From positions 1 through 22,062 of the forward strand of contig JBNGIQ010003919.1 in assembly GCA_049999765.1 (NCBI GenBank): a DNA stretch of 22,062 bases, read 5' to 3'. A model generated the notes under the pieces. The model had not been told where the DNA came from and made no database searches. It was given only the letters and a program-made list of their open reading frames with translations. The DNA is from Phaeoceros laevis (lineage: Eukaryota > Anthocerotophyta > Anthocerotopsida > Notothyladales). Position 1 is the stretch's first letter; each line of letters starts with the position of its first letter. Of the stretch, positions 1 through 8,227 are shown piece after piece. Position numbers and translations under genes: made by a program.

Positions 1-470
1 CCCGCCGTTGAGAAGGAGGTCCGCTCCCGCAAATGGAGTTGCACACGTTCATGTCGCTGCCTGCACCAAAACACCCTAATGAATAAGCTCCCTCCGTCAC
101 GCCGTCGGACGGCTTGACCTGTGCCGGTTTCGAGAGTGTCAGGTGTTCCCATACAATATGGGACGCCGCCGGACGGCATTCCTGATTTCTTTACCCTCGT
201 AAAAGCTTGATATGCAGGTTAATTGCCAATTCGCATTCACCTGGGCCGCTAAACTTAGGCTGTCAAGCTGAATGAGACCGCTAATATAGCACTATCAAAA
301 CATCCCAGCCAAACCTTCAAGCAGGGCAACAGCAGATCAAAACATCCCAGCCTGAACCTGCTTGACCTGAACCTTCAAGCAGGGCAACAGTAGAGCTGCC
401 ATTGCAACAGTCTGGACTTGACGACAGCGAAACGATTCAATATATCACAGATTCATAGCCACCGGTGGTC
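1..470. other. No gene recognised; degenerate direct repeat
   Basis: No frame here looks coding. The one visible structure is an imperfect direct repeat: atcaaaacatcccagcc at 294-310 and again at 336-352. Each is followed by ccttcaagcagggcaacag, directly in the first copy (314-332) and after 16 extra bases in the second (372-390). The motif cggacggc also occurs twice between about 105 and 178. Confidence 0.5.
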
Positions 471-472
471 TC

Positions 473-808
473 CTAGCCATTGCTTTGATGTGCTTTGATG
501 TTCTTGATTCTGAGTTGGGGGGCTTGGTCTCCTGCAGTACTAGTGCTGCCTATGTTGCCCTCGAATGGATCGAAAACCAAACGCTTCGCACTCAAAGGTG
601 CACCTCCGGTTACATCTTCGTCCACCGTCAGCATGTTTGTGTGCACTACACTGTCGGGAACAATAGTCAATGAGGACATGCTTAAGAGTTCCGTGGTGCC
701 ACATTCCACATCCTTGTTGTTGCGTCTGTTCACTTCGGGAAATTGCATCCAAAACAGCTTGGCCCTCATATATGCAGAAGCCCGTCGAACTTTCAGTAAA
801 CTCCGCAT
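473..808 (-). CDS. Hypothetical protein fragment, unrecognised
   Basis: An open minus-strand frame of about 111 codons from ATG at 808 to TAG at 473. The product starts MRSLLKVRRASAYMRAKLF, has a basic N-terminal part (KVRR, VNRRNNK) and then a mixed acidic/hydrophobic part with TVDEDVTGG and VFDPFEGN. Composition is more protein-like than the overlapping plus-strand frame at 495-920, which is why the minus strand was preferred. I see no known domain, signal peptide or membrane segment. It could be one exon of a longer gene, a transposon-carried fragment, or chance. The upstream in-frame stop is a TGA near 893. Confidence 0.25.
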   Translation of the reverse strand: MRSLLKVRRASAYMRAKLFWMQFPEVNRRNNKDVECGTTELLSMSSLTIVPDSVVHTNMLTVDEDVTGGAPLSAKRLVFDPFEGNIGSTSTAGDQAPQLRIKNIKAHQSNG

Positions 809-1055
809 GACTGCATCGTGTGGCAGGAGCGCTGGGGCCCATGCTCGTGCTCGGCTCTCACAGTCTCCACACAATGCGTTCTTTGATCAGATCCATTTCT
901 GTCTCCCCCTGCAATGGTAATGCAGGCCTTAAAAGACGCAGTGTCTGAAACAACACAGCAAACACAGCAAACACAGGCGTGTGGTTGCTACTGACCTAGC
1001 AAAGAGCCAGACGGGGCCTCGCGTACCGGTTTTGATGGGATGACTGTTCAACATG

Positions 1056-2286
1056 TTAGCTGTCCGGGAAAAAATTTGCCGAAGAGCGATACCCCGCAAT
1101 GGCTACCTCCAACACAGTGTTTTTCACTGTTAGCTCTTCCACCTTCACTGTTAGCTCATTCACCTTCGCTGCACACTCCATCCTCGCTTTATCGGCTTCA
1201 CTTTTGGCTTCCTTCAAATCGGTCTTCACCTTCGCTAGTTTGCTTTTCAATTCAGTCTTCACCTCCGCTAGTTCCCTTTTGGCTTCCTTCAATTCAGTCT
1301 TCGCCTCCGCTAGTTCCCTTTTGACTTCCTTCAATTCAGTCTTCGCCTCCGCTAGTTCACTTTTGGCTTCCGTCAGTCGCCCATTCAACTCTGCTACTGC
1401 TTGTTCTCTTTCCTTCTTCTCCGTCTCCAATTGCCCCTTGACGGCATTCACCTCTTCCTTTATATCCTTCCCGACTGTATTAAACCAAGCCAACATGCCA
1501 CGCACTGCCTGCATGTCTTCATCATACTGTATTTTCTTCTGCTTTATGGTCTCTTTCTCTTCGTGCAAGCCTCTCAAGTCCTGCAATTCCTTGTCCAGGC
1601 TGACGACAAGGTCTTCCTTTTCTTTCAAGTTGCCTATGTAGAATCAGCCAGAGTATATTAGAAAACCAAATCTACCAAAGCTCACCAACTACCAAAGCTC
1701 ACCTGTTGCCGACATGATCTTCTTGTCCTTTTGTTTCAACAAGCCCTTAAGTCGATCCAGCTCTTTATCTTTCTCAATGTCCACTGTCATGGAGATTACC
1801 ACAATCAGCAGCCACTTACCAATACTGAGGCAAAAAACACAGTCCATGCACTGTACCAAGCAAGAGATCCCCAAACGTATCGGCCTTCTTCTTCAAGGCG
1901 TCATTCTTTACATCCAGTTGTTTGGCCAGGGTCTTCCTTGTCCTCTGACTGGTGTCCTTCAAACGAACCGCAAGCATTCCGCCAAGTTTCTTGAGTTCCC
2001 CGATCGTGTGAGGGTTGGCATTACCCTGCTCCACGGAGAAGTAACACCCCACATCCACCTCCTGAGATGATATTTGATACTTCTCCGACAGGAGAGGGTA
2101 GAGGTTCTCCTGCACAGCACTCTCTGCATCCTCCAAGGATGTGTCATCTGACACAGGTACGTGCGCGGAGGACTCTTCCTCAATCAGCGGGACGTAAACA
2201 GTTTGAGACCGTGTACGCTGTGATCCGTGCTGGCGGGGCGTCTGTGCTCGCGGGGCAGAGGCCCCTGTTCTGCGCCCGCCGCGCAT
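1056..2286 (-). CDS. Coiled-coil protein, three exons
   Basis: Spliced model on the minus strand: exon 1 2286-1857, exon 2 1783-1703, exon 3 1633-1056 (stop TAA), totalling 1089 nt or 362 residues. Both introns (1784-1856, 73 nt; 1634-1702, 69 nt) have GT..AG ends (donors gtacag and gtgagc, acceptors catgacag and ctacatag) and are phase 1, so the frame stays open throughout. Residues 1-40 are Arg/Ala-rich low complexity. Residues about 45-140 are acidic then mixed (EEESSAHVPVSDDTS, TIGELKKLGGMLAVRLKD). From about 140 to the end it is Lys/Glu-rich heptad coiled coil, with a 14-residue repeat of the type LKEAKRELAEAKTE. No motor, DNA-binding or membrane part is visible. The function is unknown; a structural or scaffold role is only inferred from the coiled coil. 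The start could lie further upstream in the GC-rich repeat zone. Confidence 0.6.
1207..1375 (-). repeat. 42-bp tandem repeat coding a two-heptad unit
   Basis: Within exon 3 of the coiled-coil gene the string aattcagtcttc recurs at 1249, 1291 and 1333, an exact 42-bp period, with a degenerate further unit on the left. Each unit codes 14 residues (two heptads), so copy number can change without breaking frame or coiled-coil register. Confidence 0.8.
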
Positions 2287-2336
2287 CTGTGCTCGCGAGG
2301 CATAGGCCGCTGATGTGTGCTCGCGGGGCAGAGGCC
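2243..2336. repeat. GC-rich repeat, three copies of a 21-bp motif
   Basis: The motif tgtgctcgcggggcagaggcc occurs at 2243-2263, 2288-2308 (two mismatches) and 2316-2336. A weaker relative lies near 2227. The zone covers the 5' end of the coiled-coil gene and codes the Arg/Ala-rich N-terminal stretch if translated. Confidence 0.7.
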
Positions 2337-2422
2337 GCAACGTAGGGTTGATTACATAGGCCTAGGCCAAGTGCCTCAAGTGGACGATAGGAGAATTCTT
2401 TTTCTTCTAACTTGGGACGGAA

Positions 2423-2503
2423 ATGGGCAGGCGGCTGCAGACATACATTGTGGGAAGCGAACTGCTGGATAATGCAATCCTGGGGAATTGCATTATCCAG
2501 CAG
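2423..2503 (+). pseudogene. PPR module relic
   Basis: The plus frame from ATG 2423 gives GRRLQTYIVGSELLDN then AILGNC. This aligns residue for residue with the GRELHSQIVxxELLDNVVVGNC stretch of the two larger PPR copies in this window (glycine, arginine, IV, ELLDN and GNC conserved). The DNA gaactgctggataatg at 2459-2474 is identical to the PPR copy at about 3406-3421. Similarity stops at the hairpin at 2462-2503: no MYAKCG motif follows. It is a short non-functional remnant. Confidence 0.55.
2462..2503. repeat. Perfect inverted repeat (17-bp stem, 8-nt loop)
   Basis: The left arm ctgctggataatgcaat (2462-2478) and right arm attgcattatccagcag (2487-2503) are exact reverse complements around cctgggga. 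The left arm lies in the PPR-like sequence; the right arm marks the point where PPR similarity ends. Confidence 0.95.
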
Positions 2504-2709
2504 AACCCAGTTGGTCGAAATGCCGCCACCCAAGCGCTGCATCGGTTGGGTTGTCGGGCCTCTACCAGCGCAGAATCGGGAACCCCAGCTCCGTGTCTGT
2601 TGCGCTCTGGATCGAGGATTCTGATTGGCATGTAGGCAGGAAACCTGCTTTTCTTCTGGTGTGAAGAGTGCAACACATGGTCACAAATTGGTCGAATCAG
2701 GGCTTGTTG

Positions 2710-2931
2710 TTAGATGTATGCAACTGTCGCAATGTCCGCAGGGGTCTCCTCAAACCACTGTTCAGCTTGAGTGAATGCCTTGTCCTCTGAGGCGGTGCAG
2801 CGGTTGAGGTGATTGATAATTTGCCTCTGGCCCGCAGGTTTCGAGTATGTCAGCAAAATCTTGAATTCGGACTCAACTTGTCCACTATGTAATGCCAGCA
2901 GATGCTTTCCAAGAGGTACTCGTAGCTTCAT
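2710..2931 (-). CDS. Hypothetical protein fragment, unrecognised
   Basis: A minus-strand frame of about 73 codons from ATG 2931 (MKLRVPLGKHLLALHSGQ) to TAA at 2710. It ends in a polar, acidic helix-like part (EDKAFTQAEQWFEE). The amino-acid mix is protein-like and the overlapping plus frames are not. The frame stays open upstream of the ATG, through a possible splice acceptor (aatcagacag) near 2950. It may therefore be the last exon of a gene whose other exons were replaced by the adjacent PPR copy, or an upstream exon of the 1056-2286 gene. I recognise no domain. Confidence 0.3.
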   Translation of the reverse strand: MKLRVPLGKHLLALHSGQVESEFKILLTYSKPAGQRQIINHLNRCTASEDKAFTQAEQWFEETPADIATVAYI

Positions 2932-2965
2932 ACTCGACCTTGCTGTCTGATTTCTGAGGCTTATC

Positions 2966-3948
2966 AGTGGAGGAGGCGGGCCAGTCTTCTGGCTAATGAT
3001 GTCACTTTTGCTTGCCTTCTGAAGGCATGTGCAGGCACTGGTGCCCTGCAGAAAGGCAGGGAGCTGCACTCACAGATTGTCGAAAGAGAACTGCTGAATA
3101 ATGTACTGGTGGGAACCTGCCTGGTGGACATGTATGCAAAATGTAGAACTGGAAGATGCACGCCAGGTTTTTGACAGCATGGCCTTAAAGGATGTGGTCA
3201 CGTGGACAGCTCTGACCGCGGGGTATGAAGGTATGAAGCTGACAGCAAGGACTGGGCCAAGAGGCGCTTGCTGTGTATGGGCAAATGGAGGAGGCGGGCC
3301 TCATTTTGGCTGACGGTGTTACTTTTGCTTGCCTTCTGAAGGCGTGTGCAAGCAGTGGTGCCTTGCAGAAAGGCAGGGAGCTGCACTCACAGATTGTTGA
3401 ACGAGAACTGCTGGATAATGTGGTGGTGGGAACCTGCCTGGTGGACATGTATGCAAAATGTGGTGAGCTGGAAGATGCACCCCAGGTTTTTGACAGCATG
3501 AACACAAAGAATGTGGTTACATGGACGGCGCTGATTGCTGGTTATCGTACTTGTGATAAAGGTCTCAAGGCACTGGCTTGCTTTGAGGAGATGTTGGTTG
3601 CCGGTGTTCAGCCTAATGATGCTACTTTTACTTGCCTTCTAGTAGCATGCAGTCATGGGGGTCTGGTCCAGGAGGGTCGCAAGCTCTTTGATTCCATGGC
3701 TGAACAGCATGGTGTCATGCCTACTATTGAGCATCACACCTGCATGATTGATCTTCTTGGGCGTGCTAAAATTAGATGAGGCGGAGAAGATGCTATTATC
3801 TTGTGAGGGCCAAGGTAATGTGGTGGGCTTGAAGTCTTTGTTGAATGCCTGCAAAAGTCACGGAGATATAGAGAGGGCTGTGTGGTGTTTTGAAAGCATT
3901 GTTAGGCTGGACCCTCAAATGGCGTCTGCCTATGTGCTCAGGAGCGTG
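2966..3948 (+). pseudogene. PLS-class PPR protein pseudogene, copy 1
   Basis: PPR proteins bind organellar RNA one base per repeat. Here two successive L-S-P modules are readable: VTFACLLKACAGTGALQKG..LVDMYAKC (from about 3000) and again VTFACLLKACASSGALQKG..LVDMYAKCGELED (from about 3319), about 317 bp apart. A NDATFTCLLVACSHGGLVQEG repeat and the start of the E region (EHHTCMIDLLGRA, LDEAEKMLLSC, LNACKSHGDIERA, LDPQMASAYVL) follow. The frame is broken at least three times relative to the second copy at 9873-11435: a short deletion near 3143, an insertion of about 14 nt near 3228-3241, and a 2-nt deletion near 3766. The 5' end begins abruptly at about 2966 and there is no start region. Homology ends at ASAYVL, followed by polypurine sequence in place of the rest of the E/DYW region. 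Confidence 0.9.
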
Positions 3949-4029
3949 AGGAAGGAAAGAGGAGGAGGAAGGGAAGAGGAGGAGGAAGGGAAGAGGAGGA
4001 GGAAGTGAGGAAGGAAAGAAGGAAGGAAG
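3948..4029. repeat. Polypurine (GA-rich) tract
   Basis: Almost pure A/G on the plus strand, with gaggaggaggaaggga-type units repeated three times and then ggaa units. Translated in the PPR frame it gives an Arg/Glu/Lys run ending in a TGA at 4006-4008. It sits exactly between the PPR homology and the ELF4 homology, suggesting a microsatellite-mediated junction. Confidence 0.9.
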
Positions 4030-4317
4030 GTCCTTATCGGTAAGATCAACCAGAATCATCAGTCTGGCATCTCGGAGTGCATCACCAGCAACGTGGATCT
4101 CATCAACCAGCTGAACAAAAACCTGACAAAAGTGCAGAAGATGTATGCTGCGGCTACTGTCACCTTCGACAAATGCTTCGTCGACTCTCCGACCCCTGCG
4201 GCTCAGAAATCTATGGCCCCCAAGGCCGCGACTGAGTCTACGATGGGGAGTGATATCGTGCCACCGGAAATGTCCCAAAAGCTAGTCCCCAGCACGTCCA
4301 CAACCGTGGATGGATGA
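4030..4317 (+). pseudogene. ELF4-domain fragment (EARLY FLOWERING 4-like)
   Basis: ELF4 proteins are small plant nuclear proteins of the evening complex (with ELF3 and LUX) in the circadian clock. From 4030 the frame reads VLIGKINQNHQS, then NVDLINQLNKNLTKVQKMY. This matches the family's second half: the hydrophobic-x-x-x-N-x-NHQS motif, then NVxLIxxLNxNxxKVxxxY. A Ser/Thr/Pro-rich tail runs to TGA at 4315. The first helix of the ELF4 domain is missing; in its place is the polypurine tract, and the frame is continuous with the preceding PPR-derived frame apart from the TGA at 4006. There is no ATG before 4093, inside the domain. It is therefore a truncated copy, or the last exon of a gene with distant 5' exons. 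Domain assignment is from recalled family features, not a search. Confidence 0.75.
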
Positions 4318-5880
4318 CCACGGTTTGCCATGGCAGGGCAACCTGCTCCTTGCTCCTTCTATGAGTTGGCCATGGTGGGAGCACTGTGGCTTCTTCTCAG
4401 AGTCGGCAGGTGGAAGCAGACAGTGCTGAAGGAACCGTGGTGACCGTGAGGTTGATCATGGCGAGGTAGGGAAGGTGAAGCGTTGTGCCACGAACTCCAC
4501 AAAACGTAGGCGCGCTGGAAGAGGTTCTCCTGCTGAACAGGTTTCCTGGGGAGCAACTGCTACGAGATCCGCACTCCACAGAAGAGTGTCCAAGCATGAG
4601 TCAGAGGTATGGTCAAGCGGGAACTTCCGAGTGGATCGGCTTCTTCCTGGGCCAGTGATGTCTAGATTGACCTCGCTTATCGTCTGGTCGTGCAATAGAC
4701 ACCTGTTACCAAAACAAGCAGGACAGTTTTATGGAAAGTGTGGACAACTCACCTGATCATGGCAGTGATGGGCAGGGGACAGCTGTGAGCGTGGAGAGAG
4801 TGAGGTGGGACGGACAGATCTAGGGCTTCCGCGCTCTGCTGCAGCCGCAGCCGCAGCCCTGCATATGTCGCATCGCGCAAAACACAGGGCCTGTCTCGAG
4901 CGAAAGTCATTAAGGAATTCGAAGAAGGTGAATTCGAAGAAGGTGGCGATACAAATGCGGCAATCATCAGCACCGGTACTGGGACTGGTGGGTGAGTGGG
5001 CATAGGTAAGGAGTGAATATAGGTATGGGTGGTGGGAGTGTTGGGATGCGTGCAAGCCATGAAGCAGGGTTTCAGGGTGGAATATATGGCGCCGATAGGT
5101 CTGTCCGAGAAACAGTTGGTGTGGACGGTGATGTGGAGTTTGTGACTGACTTGACAGAGAAGTAGGCTGTGATGAGTATATTCATTTCCGAAGTCCGAGG
5201 GGGATAGCCATCCTGCCTTCCAAGGGCGAGCTCCAGCTGATAGCAGCAGCCCTACAGGAGGCGAATCCGGGAAGAACAACGAAAAGGAGGATATGTAGAG
5301 GTCGAGGGCACACGGGACACTGCTAATGCAGTGATAATGGATGGTGGCAACCCTGACAAAGAAGTGACTGAGGCCTGAATGGGCGCTGCCATGGGTGGGT
5401 GAAGACTAGCACTCAGGTGAGACACAGCTCTTTGTTTCGTTTTCTGCAAGTTTACCTTTCTGCTACTGCTCTCTGTTCCCTTGTAACGAAAATCTCATGA
5501 CAGCAGCAAGGTAAGTGGAGAACATGAGAATATGGGGCACGGAAGAACACCGCCATCTGACAGCACCGCCATTTCTGTCCCTCGATGCACGGGCAGGTTG
5601 CTGCAGCAGGCACCAGCAGCAGTGGTGTGCTGTGCGGCTAGCTGATGCTCACGATCAACGGACTGTACACATACCAGACCATGCGCTGCAGGCATGAAGG
5701 ATTGAAGTCCACCGCCTCGATGTACAAGGTTCTGGGCTTGTTTGCCTCTCCGTCTCCTTACATCCTCCCTACTTTCTCTACTCACCCGACTTTCTCTACT
5801 CAACCGAGTCCTGGTCCGGGATTTAAGACTATGTAAACTTCGAAATATGACTTAGTATCTCAGTCAAATGCTTACAATTT
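4318..5880. other. About 1.5 kb with no supported gene
   Basis: Both strands carry only short frames with low-complexity or frame-shadow composition. The longest minus frame (4749-5279) is His/Pro/Ser-rich and unconvincing. A plus stretch at about 5180-5325 (YIHFRSPRGIAILPSKGELQ) is weakly protein-like but has no start, splice context or family match. A perfect 15-bp tandem duplication, gaattcgaagaaggt, lies at 4915-4929 and 4930-4944. Confidence 0.5.
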
Positions 5881-6184
5881 GAATCCAGGACTTGCTTACA
5901 CTAAGTAATATATGAGTAGTGGCAAATTCATGGGAACTTTTCTTTGTGGTTGAGAAGTGTCTCCGTCTACCCTAGTGCTTACATTTGTTAGCCTTTTAGC
6001 GCCAAGGCTTATGACACTCCATGTCGATTTTTGTCGATTCTGTTTTTACTTAGGTATCTTTTGATCTTTTTTTAATGTGAGGTTAGTTTTAGCTTAAGTT
6101 TCTCTAAGAGCTCTCCATATAATAATATGAGACATAAAATAGAAAAATAGTGTTCTTGAACCTAGTTAGAATGAGACACCCGAC
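5881..6184. other. AT-rich spacer, nothing recognised
   Basis: AT-rich sequence with stops in all frames. No RNA gene, repeat or promoter can be supported. Confidence 0.5.
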
Positions 6185-6201
6185 AATTTCAGCCCAAACT
6201 C

Positions 6202-6331
6202 AATTTCAGCCCAAACTCCTGATCCTGTTACGGATGCCAACATGGAGCTGTAGGCTCCCTTTGTAATCTTCTGCCTTTTTGGCTTGTTATCTAATTTATT
6301 TTTCCTCGCGAAAAAAATTTCAGCCCAAACT
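6202..6331 (+). mobile_element. Short 5'-truncated retroposon with target-site duplication
   Basis: The 16-bp string aatttcagcccaaact flanks the insert at 6202-6217 and 6316-6331, with a further copy at 6185-6200. The insert (6218-6315) ends in ttttcctcgcg plus a run of A, as expected for a 5'-truncated LINE or SINE copied by target-primed reverse transcription. A very similar tail, cctcgc plus A14, occurs at 12630-12649, so the same retroposon family probably contributed both. No coding sequence remains. Confidence 0.7.
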
Positions 6332-6437
6332 TCACAGGTTCAGCAAAGCAATTTACCACCGCGTCAGTACGAACTGTATGCCGCAAATGTCTTGCACTGC
6401 GAGGACAAATCAACAATTTACACATCCGCATCATTAT

Positions 6438-6567
6438 GTGCCATTTGTGAAGTTTAGAAATCCGTGCAATTTGTGAAGTTCAGAAATCCGAGCCGTTTGT
6501 GAAGTTTAGAAATTCGTGCCGTTTGTGAAGTTCAGAAATTTGTGCCATTCGTGAAGTTTAGAGATTT
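6438..6567. repeat. 26-bp tandem repeat, five copies
   Basis: Five contiguous units start at 6438, 6464, 6490, 6516 and 6542. Each is a variant of gtgccatttgtgaagtttag followed by aaatcc. The period is exactly 26 bp with a few substitutions per unit and no spacers, so it is a minisatellite and not a CRISPR array. Confidence 0.9.
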
Positions 6568-6619
6568 ATTAGCTTTTTGTTGTATATTCGCAAGCCTGAC
6601 ACTACTACCTAAACCTAAC

Positions 6620-6804
6620 CTGAAACACATGATCTGCTGGATCATGTGTTCTGTTAGGCTTGATAGGCTTGTCAGTGTGCTCAAAGGCGCTGTTGTGGAC
6701 GGCTCTGGCTCCGCTCTGGCTCTACTCGGGCCTGCTCTAGTCGATGGCACCTCCTCCTTGGGGATCATCCTCTGCTTTTCGATCACCAGGGGTTGGGCCA
6801 TGGA
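6620..6804 (-). CDS. Candidate internal exon, unrecognised protein
   Basis: On the minus strand a good acceptor (gtttgcag, ending 6805) and donor (TTTCAG/gttagg, at 6619) bound an open stretch starting SMAQPLVIEKQRMIPKEEVP. It continues through a Pro/Ala/Ser/Thr-rich low-complexity part (PSRARAEPEPSTTAP) to TEHMIQQIMCF. An ATG lies at 6801. The last 27 nt of coding sequence form the hairpin at 6624-6650. No domain is recognised, and flanking exons are not identified. It could equally be a chance open stretch. Confidence 0.25.
6624..6650. repeat. Perfect inverted repeat (11-bp stem)
   Basis: Arms aacacatgatc (6624-6634) and gatcatgtgtt (6640-6650) flank the loop tgctg. Confidence 0.9.
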
Positions 6805-6878
6805 CTGCAAACGAAAACTATAAAGCACCTCTTGGAGCACTGGCCTGGCCTGGCCACACCAGCCAAAATGAGGCCCAC

Positions 6879-7193
6879 CTATCGCTTCAGCGGATATACC
6901 GTATACGTAATGAACCAACCAGTAACCAAATGTTCCTAATGACCATTATGGATAGTGGGGTTATGACATGGTACGACGAAGCGGGTATATACGGTGTTGT
7001 TCCATCGTTATATAGTATATCGTCACCGGATACCACGCGAATGTATATTCATATGGTCATTGTTACATGTCATGTCATGTAACCCACCATATACCCTGTA
7101 TGTGCAGGGTATATAATATAGTTGGTTTATGAGGACTGTAGTGGCGTGTTGACCAACCAGTGTTATAAAGCTATAGCTTCAGCGGTCTATCCG
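6879..7193. repeat. Hairpin-rich block with similar flanks
   Basis: Two perfect small hairpins sit close together: gttacatg/catgtaac (7062-7083) and atataccctg/cagggtatat (7089-7114). The block is flanked by two similar 23-mers with gcttcagcgg at 6884 and 7176. The motif accaaccagt lies just inside each flank (6913 and 7152). There is no coding sequence. The string atataccctg is shared with the hairpin cluster near 11626-11635. It resembles a small foldback or MITE-type element, but terminal inverted repeats and a target duplication are not clear. Confidence 0.5.
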
Positions 7194-7279
7194 TCCCATC
7201 ACCTGGACTTCCGTAGCAGGCCATCCAAGCAATGCAAACATCATGACCCAACTCAATCTAATTACATATCTACACCTTG

Positions 7280-7588
7280 CAATAGTCGTGTTGCCATGGC
7301 GACCCGACCCGACCTGCCCCGCCCAAGCCCTCGCTATTCCCACGGCGTCATGCACTTCAAATCTTTGAGGAAGCCCGGAACCGCCACGAGCTGGATTTTG
7401 CTCCACACGTCACGTGACGAGTACGACCCGAGGGGCTGGGTGTGCTGAAAGGGGCAGCAATCCTGATTCCTGCGGCGAGCTCGGAGACTGCTGAATCTCT
7501 GGTCGTCGACCGGCATTTTTCGATCGTCGGGAGAGGGAGGCAGGAGAAAAGAGGAGAAGAAGCCCCGATGCTGTAGGCTAGCAATGCC
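7280..7588 (+). promoter_or_regulatory. Likely promoter/leader with palindromic G-box
   Basis: A GC-rich stretch upstream of the ATG at 7589 contains the perfect 12-bp palindrome cgtcacgtgacg at 7408-7419. This is a CACGTG G-box core of the kind bound by plant bZIP and bHLH factors. The last 60 nt before the ATG are purine-rich, like a plant 5' leader. No TATA box is seen within 100 nt. The promoter role is inferred from position plus the motif. Confidence 0.4.
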
Positions 7589-8195
7589 ATGGCGCCAGGA
7601 AGGCCGCAGCGGCAGGCGCGCAGCTCGGTGTCTTACAAGGACGCGCCCTCGGACGAGGACAAGGTGGCCAGGCAGCCCCAGCAGGCCATGGAGTAGGCCC
7701 GGCCCAAGCGTAGCCTGAGCCTGAAGCGGTCTTCCAGAGCTCAGGTGAGGGGATTTCTGGGTAACGGTTTCTAGGTTTTTGTGGGTTTGGGGAGAGACAA
7801 TTGGAGGCCTGTTGTTGACTGTGGCTTGTTGCCTGTGCGCTGCTCGGTGTCTGTGTCTGGCAGGAGCGGGCTAATGCTAAGGTCTTATATTCCGCTGCCT
7901 CTCCGTGCATTGCCTAGTTTCTGAGAGATGAGATGAAATGAGGCAACTTTGTATCTCTGACCTAGGGGGATTCTGGTGGTTGAAGGAGGTTTCTTCTCTT
8001 GCAGTCGATCCATTGTTTGTATCTTGGGTGGAGGTTCTGGAGTTGACGTCTAGTGGTTTTTTGTTGCAGGATCGTGCTGAAGCGAAGTAGCTGGAGAGGG
8101 CCATCACCGAGTCCTTGAACTCTGTTTTTGTGCATACCTACAGTCGGGGAGGGGATAAGGGCACTCGTGTCAACGCGTTCCTTCCGCAAGAATGA
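7589..8195 (+). pseudogene. Plant gene 5' part: acidic N-terminus plus UIM-like helix
   Basis: Exon 1 (7589-7744) starts ATGGCGCCAGG and codes a basic stretch (APGRPQRQARSSVSYKD), an acidic one (APSDEDK) and a basic Ser/Lys-rich one (KRSLSLKRSSRAQ). It ends CAG/gtgagg. A 325-nt intron (7745-8069, acceptor gttgcag) leads to exon 2, in phase 0: DRAEAK, a stop, then LERAITESLNS. The last part resembles a ubiquitin-interacting motif (acidic-x-x-A-x-x-x-S). Two in-frame TAG codons (7694-7696, 8088-8090) each sit where CAG would keep the frame, pointing to decay by C-to-T change. The frame then runs to TGA at 8193 without a convincing donor, inside the intron of the opposing gene. The SYKD-acidic-UIM-like layout recalls RAD51AP1-like or other chromatin proteins, but I cannot assign a family. 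Confidence 0.5.
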
Positions 8196-8227
8196 CTGCC
8201 TCAAAGCACGGCACATCCCTCGCATAC

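Noticed and set aside
1099-1641. Ser/Phe-rich 180-codon plus-strand frame
   Set aside because: It is the mirror of the Lys/Glu coiled-coil exon (GAA/AAG codons read in reverse) and spans a splice junction of that gene.
4749-5279. 176-codon minus-strand frame
   Set aside because: His/Pro/Ser-rich composition, no domain, no splice or promoter support, and an internal run that comes from a ggt/gtgg-rich stretch.
6438-6567. CRISPR-like array
   Set aside because: The 26-bp units are directly contiguous with no unique spacers. The same applies to the 11-bp repeats at the right end, and the genes around are eukaryotic.
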